Assembly: GCA_010279815.1 (NCBI GenBank)
Contig: QEOQ01000256.1
Span: forward strand, 881,389 to 945,388
Direction: 5' to 3'
Source of the DNA: Brachionus plicatilis
Taxonomy: Eukaryota; Rotifera; Eurotatoria; Ploima; Brachionidae
Length of the DNA: 64,000 nucleotides
The notes under the pieces were generated by a model. That model saw only the letters and a list, made by a program, of their open reading frames with translations. It was not told the origin of the DNA and did no database searches. Below are positions 1-11,089 of this stretch, piece by piece (position 1 is the stretch's first letter; each line of letters starts with the position of its first letter). The translations under genes and the position numbers were made by a program.

Positions 1-24
1 ATTTTTTCTAACGTTACATTTATT

Positions 25-98
25 TGACTTGACTAGGATTCGAACCCGGACTCTCAGTCACAATTAACTGTTGTTTTACCCACTACACCACCACCTCT
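25..98 (-). tRNA. tRNA-like sequence, probably pseudogene or SINE head
   Basis: On the minus strand there is a good A-box-like stretch (TGGTGTAGTGGGTAAAAC) and, about 35 nt later, a perfect B-box (GGTTCGAATCC). The T arm pairs at four of five positions, but I cannot build a seven-pair acceptor stem, and the anticodon loop comes out as six or eight bases. This looks like a decayed tRNA gene or the tRNA-derived head of a SINE. No amino-acid identity is assigned. Confidence 0.35.
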
Positions 99-100
99 CA

Positions 101-1877
101 AAAATAGAATTCGATTCTCGAAATAAATGAGGTCTTCTATTTAACCCTCATACAGCTTTTATCGGGTCAAAAATGACCCGATATAATTTTTTGTTCTTTT
201 TTTAGTTAAACATTGGATTGGATAAAAAAATTTTTTGATTGACAATTATTTGCCAAATAAATTAAAGTTTGTTTTATTTGTTTAGCAGATGCGAACACGT
301 AGAAAATCAATTGATTGAACTGTTTTTAGAAAATTCACTTTTGAAACTTTTGAAAGACTTTACACATACGATTTTTTTTCTATGTATTTTTTCGAGAAAA
401 TTTTTTTAAATAAATCAGACAAAAAAAACTTAACATTTTCTTTCCTATTTTAAACTTATTTTCAAAAATATTCGCCAAAAGACCAAGAAATATAAAGAAA
501 CTTTATTAATTTATAAAGAGACTTAATGTTTCATAAAACTCAATTTTTTGATTTAAAATATTAAAGAAATTGAAAATGAGTAATCAACCGATTCAACTAA
601 ATTCAAGTGAAGCTATTTCTGACTTCAATAAATTTTCACTTGATTTAAATAAGTTATCTACTGAATCAATTGAAATTAATCGATTAATTCCCTTTACAAA
701 TAGTAAAATTCAAACTAGAATTTAAAAAAAAAAGGTGATTGCTTAAGACCGTACGCTTTAAAGAATTATGGAACAAACTACCCATCACTTGAACTTGAGT
801 TCATCGCCAATATTAGTCCACAATTTTTACCTGATGACAGCTATTATTCATATTTACTATCCACATTTCTACCATTACAATTAGTAGGCAGTGATTCATT
901 TTGCTATGTTTAAAGTGTATAATCACCTTCTTAGTCAAAGTACTTTTGAAACAGGATTATTATTTGTAAAGACAGACAATTTTAGTTATAAAATGGTAAT
1001 GGGGTGTCTTAAATTTTCATGAAGAATATTATTCATAGTTTTTTGTGTAAAATTGAGTATTTACTATAATCATACAAAATTTGGTAAAAAATATCATTCC
1101 ATTCAAAAGATATTACATTTTATTCACAAAACCCCTTTTTTTGAACTTAATATAATTTTAGCGATTTTTGGATGTTTTTGATAATATCTTTTGAACAAAG
1201 CATTGGAAAAATTTGACCTTGGTGTCATTAGAGAGCTGATAAAATTCTCTATTCACTGATATATAAAAATATATAGGTAAAAAATGAAAACCTCGGGGAC
1301 ATTTTTAGGATTGACTGGTATTCAAAGTCACCAGGGTTCCTTGTGACCTGGTTGTCAGATCAACGAAATTTCAAATGTTTTATGTATATAAGTAGTCATT
1401 CTATATCTGTGTTAAATTTCATCTGAAACAAACATACCTTTCATATTTCTTTTTAAATTTAAAATTGCGAGAAATACTAAATTATCATACAACTTACCTT
1501 TAAACAAGGTCTAAAAAGAACAAATTCAGGAGAAGAAAAAGATGAATAAATTTTAACACAAGAAATGAAAATCTACTGATGAAGCATATCCGAATTAAAT
1601 AATTAATTAATTATTGAAATTGATTAAGAATTGAAAATATTTCAGAATAAAAAAATTAGACTTCACACATTTTTATTACTTAGATCTTAAAAAAAATCCC
1701 ACTTATAATTTTTTTGTAAATAAATAAAAATTATATGAGATATCATTTTAAAGCAAATGTAACTTGAAAATTTTTAGTTTTAAAAAATAAAGTTAACGTC
1801 TCGTTACTCGCATATAAAGCTCTGCTTCCTGTATCTCATTTTTCTACTCTTAGCTGTATGAGGGTTAAATCTAAATA
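101..1877. other. AT-rich stretch, no confident gene
   Basis: No exon of SZT2 could be recognised here on the minus strand. On the plus strand there is a 49-codon open frame from ATG at 576 to a stop at 725, followed in another frame by about 55 open codons ending near 910. They look like pieces of one decayed reading frame; I do not recognise the product. The rest is poly-A/poly-T-rich and featureless to me. Confidence 0.4.
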
Positions 1878-2146
1878 CATTACAATTTAAAACTAACTTG
1901 TACATTTCTTTTCCTCGACTCTTCCTCTTCCTCAACTCATCCTTTCCTCTCCTAAGAGTTGAAGAAAGGAATAGTCGAGGAAAAGAAAATATAAGGAAAG
2001 GAAAGGTCGAGGAAAGGAAAAATAGATGAAAGGAAGAGTTGAAGAAAAGAAAGAGTCGAGGAAAGGAATAGTTGAGGAAGAGCCGAGGAAAGGAAGAGGA
2101 TGAGTCGAAGAACAAAATGCGTACAAGTTAGTTTTAATTTGTACTG
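1878..2146. mobile_element. TA-flanked MITE (pogo/Tc1-mariner style), copy 1
   Basis: The element is bounded by near-identical terminal inverted repeats. The right end, read inward, is CAGTACAAATTAAAACTAAC and the left end is CATTACAATTTAAAACTAAC, with TA on both sides (1876-1877 and 2147-2148). The interior is a purine/pyrimidine-biased array of degenerate GAGGAAAGGAAGAGT-like units in inverted halves, so the whole element can fold back. A shorter copy with the same ends lies at 9137-9310. TA target duplication with CAGT termini is typical of pogo/Tc1-mariner non-autonomous elements (family knowledge). It sits in the SZT2 intron. Confidence 0.8.
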
Positions 2147-2470
2147 TATCTAAAAAATTGTTCTTCTTGGATAAAATCTTATAAAATTGGGGGATTATAG
2201 GGGTTCAGGTTTTTAAAAATAAAAAAAAAATTCAATTTAATAAAAAACTTGGAAAAAACTAATTTAATTTTCAAAAAGTACAAAAAATTCAGAACTAAAT
2301 GATACGTTAAAACTTTATAAATTATTCTTGCTTTGTAAAATAAGTGTTGGTCAGTGTTTGAGTGGGACCCAATTTAAACAGTACATTTAAAAATTTCAAA
2401 AATTTAAAATAAAAAAAAATAACAATTTGATCCTTAAACAATTTTTTTAATTAATAAATAAACAATTACC

Positions 2471-5400
2471 TTTGAAATAAAGTGTTGTCTTTAGAGTCAT
2501 CAATCTTACGAAAAGTCTCATCTACATTGTGAAAAAAATACTGTTGAATTTTCTTAAATCCATCATCAGAATTTGAGTTAAACAAATTGAATGGAATATC
2601 ATCATATACACAAACAAATAGCGATGACTCGATCAGAATGCCTTTAAGACTAAATTTAAAGTCCACCTGATTTAGACTGTACGGGGACACATCAATTGAG
2701 CTGAGCACCGGACGCAATTGTTCGTACAAACTAATCGGAACATTTTTCTTTTTAATCGGAAGCCCTTCACTGTCAGAGGTCAGATTGCCAGAAAGCTGAT
2801 TTTGTGTGTCTTTTCTACCATGCGATTTAGTTTGATAATTAACCCTGTTTAACAAGCACTGAGAAACTGGATTGACCAAAGTGGATTTTTTGCCAAGCTC
2901 TTTCAGCAAATGCTTACAAAGAATCACGTTCAAGTCCGGCACCAAACGGATACAGTCATAAAATTTGTCTTCAAAGTCCAATATTTTATCCAACATTTCC
3001 TTTAACTCCGAGTCTTGGATCTTGACCGCCTTGGTCAATTCACTTTTGCTTATGAGTCCATTTAAATTTTCGTACAAATTGTTTTTGCTCAAAAACAAGG
3101 CAGACGATGACTGCAATATTGAAAAGCACTTGTAGTCCTGTAAATAGATCATGTTGAGTATTTCGTTGTTGGTCAAATTTTTGAAGTAATCAATGCGGTC
3201 TTTCTTGCGAGCACGCTCCTGATACACGCCATCAATGGCTTCGGCGTAGATCTCGGTGACAAAATAAATTTCCGTGCTCGGAACGGCCTCAATTTGAGCG
3301 GGCACTGCCACATTCAGCAAATTGGAATTCTCATTTTTATGGAACCTAATCACATAGATAAAGGTGCATGTTTGGGCCGAGCCGGACTTGTAGCGGCTAT
3401 TTTGACTGTCGGTCGAGTCGAGCATGGTAAGCTGGAGTGTGAACGCCACAAATTTGGAACATTGGAACAAACACCTGAATCCCTCTTTCATGCGCATCCG
3501 AATAAATGTGTCAATGAGCGTTTCTTTCAAGTTTTGGGCTGTTTGCGCTGAAAAATTGTTCTCCAAAGTCCATTTAAATTTTTTTCTCAGCATAAAATAG
3601 ACCAGCTTGGACGACTGATTTAACTTTGGGTCCGAATTGTTCTGAATTTCGTCAAAGAGTATAAATTTAAACGCATCATAAAGATGTGTTTTTTGCAAAA
3701 GACTAATTTGCTCGAGTTTTTTGGCCGAGTTCTCCTTCAAATTGACTTCCTTGTCTTTTTTGAAGTTCAGACTTCGCAGCATGTCTTTAAACGACTCAAG
3801 TATGCGCATTCGGTCAATGAAATAGATGTTGGAATGGAACAAAAACTGCAGCGAGACAAAAGGCGCATACTGGTCGCTTACAATGCAAATGACAAATGAA
3901 TTTTTGCTCGCCAAATTGTTCGAGTTCACCGAGTTGTTTGTGTCGGACAGCTTTTCTTTGGAGTCATCGGCACTTTCGGACTCGTGGCTGTCCTCAAGCG
4001 TCTCACCAGGCCTCAAGTAATGCATGGACGAGTGAAAGAACTTGAGAAAAATGCAGTTTTCGACCAGCATTATGTCGCACCAAGTGGTCAACAGGGACCT
4101 TAGTTCGTTGATGGCTTTGGTGCTTTGGAAAACGCTGTTCGGAATGTAGTTCGGATTGAACGAGTCAAGGCTACTGCGCGTTTTTAGATCAAAAATGCAA
4201 GAGTTTATGTCGGGCACAGGACGATCGTGGTGGAGCAGCATTTTAATTGAATGAATGGCAAAATAGCGGCTGAGTGCTTTTGGGTGCAGCTTGAAAAAGG
4301 ACAAATAGCTCCATGAGTGCGCATATTCGTTGTAGTAGTCGACCTCGTGGTTTTTAATGGTCCGATTGTTGAGCTCAAAGTTGAGATTTTGCAGTGAAAA
4401 TGTGTTCTTTTGGTAGTGGTCATCGCTCATGGTCTCATTTGACAGCTTGTACAATGGTTCCTTGTATTTGGACAAAATTTCAGGTGCCTCGCGCATCGAC
4501 GCTGTCAACTCGAACTGATACTTTTGCATGGACGCACTTATTTGGTTGAAAAACTGCTTCAATTTTCTCAACGAGTCCACATTTTGGTGCTTGGCTTTGA
4601 ACTGGACCGAGTCCCATGCAATCCATAGTTGTAATATACACTTGGTGCCCAAAGCTGACTTTATTTTGTACACAACTGACACAGTTTGAGTGAATACCTT
4701 TTTCAAATAGATGTTTATCAAGGCGCTCTCTGATTCATCAAATTGCCGCGTCAAATCGGCCAAAAAGAAGCCCTCCTGAGCCCGTATGCGAATAAACTGC
4801 ATCAGGTCCAAGTCTTTGGGCAGCTCGTACTCGTCCACCTGGCCCAGCACACTGTCCTTGGCAAGTATGTGCCGCAAGTCAGTCAGATCGTCGGAGCACC
4901 TTTTTTTCCTTCTCCATTTGCTTTCTTTGAGCTGCAAGTCCAAAAATTTAAGGTTAAAAAAGTAGAAAAAGCCTCTTGGCACAATTTCGCTGATCTCAAG
5001 GTTTTCATTCAAATAGTAGCAAAAACCGTTGGTCATGTGGGCTAAATTTTGCATAAATGTACAGTTGACCATGTGGCCAAAACTTGACAGAATATTGCTC
5101 TCCGGTTCGTGCGAGCTAGTTCCAGCGTAAACAAACGAAAACGATATGGCCGATTTGGAGATTTTTTCCAAACAGCGGACCATGTCGTTGGCGTATATGA
5201 AGCCGTCGGTGATGTGCACATGATGAGCTAGGACCAGACTGGTGGCAGTGATGGGATTTATTTCAAAAAAGTTGAATATTTTGGTCAAAATGCGGAGAAA
5301 TTCTTCATAGGGACTTTTTGATTTAGGCTTGGAGTAATGTTCCTCGTCGATTGAAGTGTTGATTCTGAGCTCAGCACGACTCTTTTTGAACGATTCCAAA

Positions 5401-5966
5401 ATTATGGATTTATTTTCGATTACTTTGTTGAAAATGAACGCTGCCATTTGGGATAAATTGGTTTTTAAAAGTCGCTTTGAGTGGATTATGGTTGAAAATG
5501 GATGCTGGCTTTGGCTTGGAGAGTTTGGCGATGAGTTCCATAGGAGGACAGTGACGTAAATTTGAGGTTCGGTGTTGACACAGTTTGAGTAAAATTGGTC
5601 GAATTCGTGGCTAATCTTGTCAAATATGACGCAGAGGCTTTTTTCTATAAAGTCAAGACTGGACGACTGAGGCCAATAGTCGACGGTAATTATTACCTTA
5701 TAGAGAATGTGTGCGAGTATGGGCTCATCAGTTTGGGGATTTTTTTGTATCAATTTGGTGGTGGAGGCGATATTTTGAGACTTTTCTGGCTCGGGATTTC
5801 TAGGCAAATTGGGTATCTTGGCTGTTGAAAGGGCATGGAAGCCGTTCAAATCGCCTTCAGGCTTTTCGATGAATTGCAAGAATGCTTTCAATGGCAAAAA
5901 GTTGTCGCCTGCTTTTAAATGCTTATCGAATAGATGAAGCAAGTCATTAGTATTTAGTTCAGACAT
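2471..5966 (-). CDS. SZT2: SZT2-like KICSTOR subunit, N-terminal third (large first coding exon)
   Basis: This 1165-codon open exon matches the N-terminal part of SZT2. SZT2 is the large scaffold of the KICSTOR complex, which brings GATOR1 to lysosomes and restrains mTORC1 when nutrients are low. Recognisable blocks are EPQIYVTV (residues 133-140), the HITDG motif (251-255) followed by a conserved FGHMVN...FMQNLA segment (296-309), and near residue 560 the RYFAIHSIKMLLHHDRPVPD block, matching the equivalent 'LEHDTPIP' region of vertebrate SZT2. The start is the ATG at 5966, with stops upstream. The frame runs into AAAG|GTAATT at 2471/2470, a good splice donor, so the gene continues leftward, presumably beyond the window; human SZT2 is about 3400 residues. 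An intron-free 3.5-kb exon is unusually long for this locus. GC is higher than in the flanks. Confidence 0.9.
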
Positions 5967-6250
5967 TTTAATGCCGATTTTACACTTGGTTCATTTATCT
6001 ATTCAAAATTATTTATCATTTTAGTCCTGGACTTATATTTTGCATTTTATTTAAATTTTTTGAAGCTATTTAAGATTGAGCATATGTTTTGGAAATAATT
6101 GTGCAATTTGAATTCTATCTAACTTTTTGTAAATATATTTTTATTTAATAGAAAATAAGTTTTCATTTAGCTTGGTTTGATCAAAAACATTGAGTAATTA
6201 GTATTGATATAGCAGTGTGACAAATTTAGTACAAAAATTACAGCACAAAA
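5967..6250. other. SZT2 upstream region
   Basis: AT-rich sequence between the SZT2 start codon and a LINE remnant. It would hold the SZT2 promoter and 5' UTR, but I see no distinct TATA or initiator element that I would trust. Confidence 0.4.
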
Positions 6251-6251
6251 A

Positions 6252-6730
6252 TTAAAATTAATTGTTTGGTCACCGCATTTGAAACAAGATATAACTCGAA
6301 TTGAAAAGATTCAAGAAAGAGCAACCAAGCTTGTTGATGTATTAAAGAACTTAACTTACACTGAAAGACTGAAGGCTCTCTCTTTGACAACTCTAGAAGA
6401 GAGACGTGTTAGAGGTGTTCTTATTCAAATTTTTAAGATAGTCCATATCTACGAGTCCGTTTGTTTAAGATATGGTTTGAAATTTGCACAGAAAAGTTAT
6501 GCAACAAGAGGTCGTTCGCTTAAAATGGTTCGTGAAATAAGTAGAAAGTGTACACCTAACTAAGCAATTTTTGCAATAATAATAACCCCTGTACATTATA
6601 TGAAACATTAAGTGACATTAAGTGAAACAAGGTAATTTTACTCTGAAATTTTGAATAACATTGAACTTTATGTTCAGGGGTGGTTGAAGCTCAGTCATTT
6701 TGATTCAGTTAATCTTTTTAAATTAATCTC
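6252..6730 (+). pseudogene. Non-LTR retrotransposon (LINE) 3' remnant, reverse transcriptase C-terminus
   Basis: The frame from about 6262 reads WSPHLKQDI followed by RIEKIQERATKL, then TYTERLKAL and TTLEERRVRG. This is the classic end of jockey/CR1/L2-type reverse transcriptases (WSP-x-K-D, hQRRATK, Y-x-ERL, L-x-L-x-TLE-x-RR). It is interrupted by a stop at 6563 and continues out of frame for another 150 bases (a GWLKLSHFDSVNLFK-like tail). It is 5'-truncated, as LINE copies usually are, and has no intact upstream domains. Confidence 0.75.
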
Positions 6731-6817
6731 TTATAAAAGAATATTATTTCTTTAGTCTCATATAAACAGCTTTATTTTTTAAGCGTCATTGAACTTTGAA
6801 AACATTAGTATATATAA

Positions 6818-6952
6818 TGATTATGATTGATGATTATGATCATACAGATGAGATTGATGGCTTTGTAGATGATGTTAATATTAATTTGGTTGACTCCTCG
6901 GACTCTGATTCAGACCTTAATTCGAACTCAGAAAGTGATTCTGATAATGAAT
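6818..6952 (+). CDS. Small acidic open frame, hypothetical
   Basis: A 44-codon frame starting at an ATG, dominated by Asp, Ser, Glu and Asn in its second half (DSSDSDSDLNSNSESDSDNE). Acidic Ser/Asp tails of this kind occur at the ends of pogo/Tigger-like transposases and in piggyBac N-termini, but no other transposase part is visible nearby. It could be a transposon fragment, a lone exon or chance. No function is assigned. Confidence 0.25.
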
Positions 6953-7166
6953 AATATCGTTTTTTAATTTTATTTAAAATAGTTAAGTCCATTTTTTTTA
7001 TAATTAATGTTAAACTTTTTGTAAATAAAAAATTTTCAAATATCAATTAAATAATTGAGAATATAATTTTTTAATAATCAAATAACAAATAAAAAAAATA
7101 TCCGTTTCATCTAATGTTCGAGGGTTATTAAAGTTTTAAAAAAGCAATAATTTCATTTAATTACCC

Positions 7167-7502
7167 ATGGGCTTTAAAGACATGTCCTGCTTAATGTCCC
7201 AAGGATATTACGCGAGAAAATACGGTACTACTCTTACTACAAAAATTAAAAGCTTTTTAATATTTTTTCTAATTGTGCAAAAATGGTTCTATCAAGAGGA
7301 CAATATGGTAAAAATTTGTACAAATGAATTCCAAGCTCTGCAATTTTTGCATATTTTAATCAAATGCTTTTTGATGGTGTGCATTATACGGAAAGTTATA
7401 AAGTCAAAGTCAAATCAAGTCATTAGACTTCTACTCTACTATTTTTATGGTATTTCTTACTATTTTTGTGGTTTGATAATATTTTCGCTCTTTTGGCTTT
7501 GA
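7167..7502 (+). CDS. Unrecognised open frame, possible transposon fragment
   Basis: A 111-codon frame from an ATG. The first half (GYYARKYGTTL...QKWF) has normal amino-acid usage; the second half is hydrophobic and AT-driven. I do not recognise the family. The spacing of RKYG and QKWF is loosely like IS1595/ISXO2-type transposase fragments seen in many invertebrate genomes, but I could not support that call. Confidence 0.2.
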   Translation: MGFKDMSCLMSQGYYARKYGTTLTTKIKSFLIFFLIVQKWFYQEDNMVKICTNEFQALQFLHILIKCFLMVCIIRKVIKSKSNQVIRLLLYYFYGISYYFCGLIIFSLFWL

Positions 7503-7765
7503 GATTTAAATATAAAATCTGCAAAAATCGAATTAAAGTCTCACCAAAGGGCTGTTGACAAAGATAGCACTCAATTCAATAAAATTTATATAATATTTAG
7601 TAATACAAATGTAAGAAGTGGATCCTGGACTGGATATGTATTAGGCTGTTTGAAAAGTTTTATCTTCATTATATCTGCCATAATATAAAAAAATAAAAAG
7701 CTAAGGCTTAAACCAAAAATTAGATAAAAAATGGTGAAGTTGTCATTTATTTTGATTAAAATCAA

Positions 7766-8419
7766 TTAATTATAAAAAAAATTTGTATTACACCCAAAAG
7801 GGTTTTCCCTGATAAATTCACATTTTCGGGAATTATCATCAAAATATTGAGCTTCGCCCACAAATGGACAAGAGTAAGTTTTTTGTTGCTTACCGTGAAC
7901 ACATGCGTGAAACACATCGCAGAAATAATTGTCACGGTAATGACCTGATGGTCTTCCAAAACATTTGAAAGGAATTCCACCTAGTAAGTTTTCGATAATT
8001 ACTTCTCCATTACTATTAATTGTCGGCTTTTGAATTACAAATGGCTTGATGAGTGGCACCACCACAATTGGACTATTCACTTGAATTGGTGCTATGTTCA
8101 TTATTGAGGGCTGAATAATGCTTGGGAACAAATCAACTGATTGCTGATTTAAAAATAATTGTCTGTTTAAATCGTTTGAAAAAAAGTTCGATGCACTTTT
8201 GTAATCCATAATATTTTGGTTATTTTGTGGATAAAAATTATAAAATGTTAATGGCAACCAATAGGGACTAAATAATTGATGCACAGAAAAATCTTCATCT
8301 TCTTCCAATTTCTCACCTATTACAGACTTGGAATTCGAAGCATTTTTTCTCAAGAGAGATTCAGGTAAAGCATGAACAATGCCGAAGATGACTACAAGAA
8401 TAAGGACATTTGAAAGCAT
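7766..8419 (-). CDS. Secreted chitin-binding type-2 (peritrophin-A/CBM14) protein
   Basis: A 217-residue single-exon protein. Residues 1-18 (MLSNVLILVVIFGIVHAL) form a typical signal peptide. The C-terminal 65 residues carry the six-cysteine CBM14 pattern: CF..., a Y-x-DNYFCDVFHAC core with its aromatic residues, YSCPF, YFDD, RKCEF and a last Cys. Such domains bind chitin in cuticle, lorica, egg shell or gut lining (family knowledge). The middle, about residues 60-140, is low-complexity and rich in Asn, Gln, Ile, Pro and Val. The start is the ATG at 8419. A TTTATT (AATAAA on the coding strand) lies at 7746-7751, just past the stop. Neighbours are repeats, so context gives no clue to the exact structure it binds. 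Confidence 0.85.
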   Translation of the reverse strand: MLSNVLILVVIFGIVHALPESLLRKNASNSKSVIGEKLEEDEDFSVHQLFSPYWLPLTFYNFYPQNNQNIMDYKSASNFFSNDLNRQLFLNQQSVDLFPSIIQPSIMNIAPIQVNSPIVVVPLIKPFVIQKPTINSNGEVIIENLLGGIPFKCFGRPSGHYRDNYFCDVFHACVHGKQQKTYSCPFVGEAQYFDDNSRKCEFIRENPFGCNTNFFYN

Positions 8420-9136
8420 TTTTAAATTTAAAAATTTTTATTTAGTTTTAAATTTCTTTTAATTTATACTGCTTTTAAAGTGTTTCATTTAAAGAGTTAA
8501 GCCGTTGCATTTTAATAAACACATAATGATATTTAAGATAATCCATTATTTTTTTAAATATTCTATAAATATTAAGTATAAAAAAAAATTTTTAGTAATC
8601 TCTTTTTTAATTAAGGATTGTTTTTAAATTTTTTTTTCAATTATAAATTTTTAATCACATTTTGGACAATATAATAATATAATTAAATCAGAGAAGCTTA
8701 AAAGTTCCAAAATAAAGTGCAAATCCTGGCTTTTAAATTTAAAAAAAAGTCCGGACTACATGAATTTTTTTCCGTTCCAGTTAGTTAATGTGGCAGCCTA
8801 GTTAAAGTCAAAGTCACTAATATTAAAGTCCAAGTCCATACTTTAAAAAAAAATTAAAAAATAAAAGTCAGGACTTGGACTTGGAATATTTCGTGTTATG
8901 ACGTATATTTTTTCTTAATATGCATATAAATAATTTTAAACATATAAAAATATTAGAAGCAAATAAAAAATTTTTAAAGAACATTTAATTCATTTTTTGA
9001 AAAAAAAGAATAAGTAAAGGAGCTTTTACTATTGCCTGAATTTAATCTAAACATTTAGCCACAAATTATATTTAAAAGAAATTATTAAAATTTTTTATTT
9101 ATAAAAAAATTTATTTTTATTAATTTTTAGATTATA
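8420..9136. other. Intergenic, AT-rich
   Basis: No gene seen. A patch at about 8745-8885 has repeated AAGTC/GACTT words (AAGTCAAAGTCACTA, AAGTCCAAGTCC, GGACTTGGACTTGG) resembling the ends of the hAT elements found at 20073 and 28769. It may be a decayed copy, but I could not find matching termini. Confidence 0.35.
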
Positions 9137-9310
9137 CAGTACAATTTAAAACTAACTTGTACATTTCTTTTCTTCGACACTAGACTCTTCCTTTCCTCAA
9201 CTCTTCTTCAACTATTCTTTTCCTCGACCTTTCCTTCCCTCAACTTTTGAAGAAGAGTTGAGGAAGAGTCGAAGAACGAAATGCGTACAAGTTAGTTTTA
9301 ATTTGTACTG
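9137..9310. mobile_element. TA-flanked MITE (pogo/Tc1-mariner style), copy 2
   Basis: A 174-bp element with CAGTACAATTTAAAACTAAC at the left and its inverse at the right (GTTAGTTTTAATTTGTACTG), flanked by TA at 9135-9136 and 9311-9312. The interior has the same TTCCTC/GAGGAA-type units as the copy at 1878-2146 but about 95 bp fewer, so the two differ mainly in internal repeat number. Confidence 0.8.
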
Positions 9311-10319
9311 TAAATAAAAATAGACTCCAAAAATTGTCAATTTTTCTTCTGTTACTGTCTAAAAGAGTACATGAGTTTGGAGCTGACAATCTTTCTGTAA
9401 AATGAGATGATTTTAAAGTTAGTCACTCGCAATCTGATTCTGAATAAGTTTTATGTTGTTCTCTTGATTAAATTTCAAATGAAAATTGATTGAATTGTAT
9501 TTTTTATTTTTATTGAATTTTTATAAACTAATTCTAATCGTAATTCCAAAATAATTATTTTTATGAAAATAAGAAAAATATCCTTAAATTTTTAAAAATA
9601 TCCATATTTTGATAATTTTTTATTTACGAGTTCTTTTTTATTTATTAAAATATAAAATAGTTTAAAAATGATTTATTTTTTTGTGTTTGAATTACATTGT
9701 TGAAATAACATTGAAAAATTGCGATGTTTTAAATATTAAATATAAGGAGCTTTATAACTAGTATTTGCTCTGACAAAGTTGACCTGGTATCACCCTTCTA
9801 ACAATCCCTAATACCCAAATGCACTCTCTACTTAAATCTTTACCTTTAGACATAAATAATAAAAATAAAGAAAATTAGAATGTATTTTTCACCCTTCAAG
9901 TGGTTGACTTTGGGAAACATAGATTCATCTATTTGGCAAATTTTACCTACTCCACCCAACTTTAATTAATGCCTTTTTTATCTATATCATTTTTTAATAT
10001 TACATTTAGCTTTTTTCTGAATAGATGAAAAAATTTCAAAATAGGTGAAAAATTTTTCATTATGTTAATCATCATTTCACAAACCCAAAGTAAAAATTAA
10101 AAAAAAAAAACAACGTTTTTTATACTTTCAATATTAGCTGAAAATTATTTTTTTATTTGAAACTGAAAAAAAACATATAAAACATCACAATTTTTCAATG
10201 TTATTTCAACATTGGATACATTTTGTAATTCAAACACAAAAAATTAAGCCATTTTCAAGTGAAAATAGATAAAAAAGCAAATATAAAAGCAAAGTTTTAA
10301 AATAATTGCTCCCAAAAAC
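9311..10319. other. Intergenic, AT-rich
   Basis: No open frame or RNA gene seen. The stretch contains scattered CATTGAAAAATTG/CAATTTTTCAATG words (around 9700 and 10190) that are inverse to one another and may mark an old foldback element. Confidence 0.3.
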
Positions 10320-10818
10320 CGTTTTCAAAGATCATTAAACCTAAGGGTATTTTACCAGAAGGGAGCAATTCAATTTCATTAGACAAAACGTTGTACAAAT
10401 CTCTGATTAGATCCCTATTTGATTACTGCTTCGTTTTTTTAAATTCTGGCTCACAAAAATTAAAAAGACCTTCAAATTGTCCAAAACATAATTCTACCAA
10501 TTTATTAAATTTTTTCCACTATAAACGAGTATCAACAAAACACTAAACAAAGAAAAAATGGACGAAAGAACAAATTCACTTTTCGTAAAATTTCTTAAAT
10601 CGAGATCGAACCATGCATTGATTGCAGAAGCAATAAACGATTAAAAAAAAAAACAAGACTGCCAAAACTGCTGCCAGGTTTCAAACGCCATTGGAAAGTG
10701 TTTTTAATCAAGATTTTTTTTTACCTAAAAAAAACTTTTGTTATCAAAAATTTATTATCAAGAGGGCTGAAAAGAAGAAAATTGCCGCTCGAAAGTGCCT
10801 TGGATTTTAACTCCTAAA
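10320..10818 (+). pseudogene. Decayed LINE 3' remnant
   Basis: Near 10385 the plus strand reads TLYKSLIRSLFDYCF, the conserved 'LYK-x-L-(I/V)-R-x-x-h-(E/D)-Y' block that closes the palm/thumb of non-LTR reverse transcriptases. After frameshifts the tail resembles the short post-RT end of such elements (KRHWKVF..., RKLPLESALDF) and stops near 10812. It is a second, more damaged LINE 3' end, independent of the one at 6252. Confidence 0.65.
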
Positions 10819-11089
10819 TTATTTTTCTAATTAATTAATAAATTTGCCAAAAGGGATCTAATGTCAAAATACCAAATTTAGTTGATTTATTCATAAAGTC
10901 ACTTATGAGATTTAAAGAGGATATCTAATTGATGTTGAAGACCGATGAACGAGAGGCGACCTTATCCAGGTGTTTAATTAGGCAATGATCATGAAAAAAT
11001 TATCCAAATGTTAATCTAAGCCTATGAAGAAAACATAGCGTAGCTACTACTCCAAACACTTCAAGACATTCCGGAAGAGAAAGGCATTC

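Noticed and set aside
1804..2126. Two minus-strand open frames rich in Phe, Ser and Leu
   Set aside because: They are translations of the purine/pyrimidine repeat inside the MITE at 1878-2146; no coding evidence.
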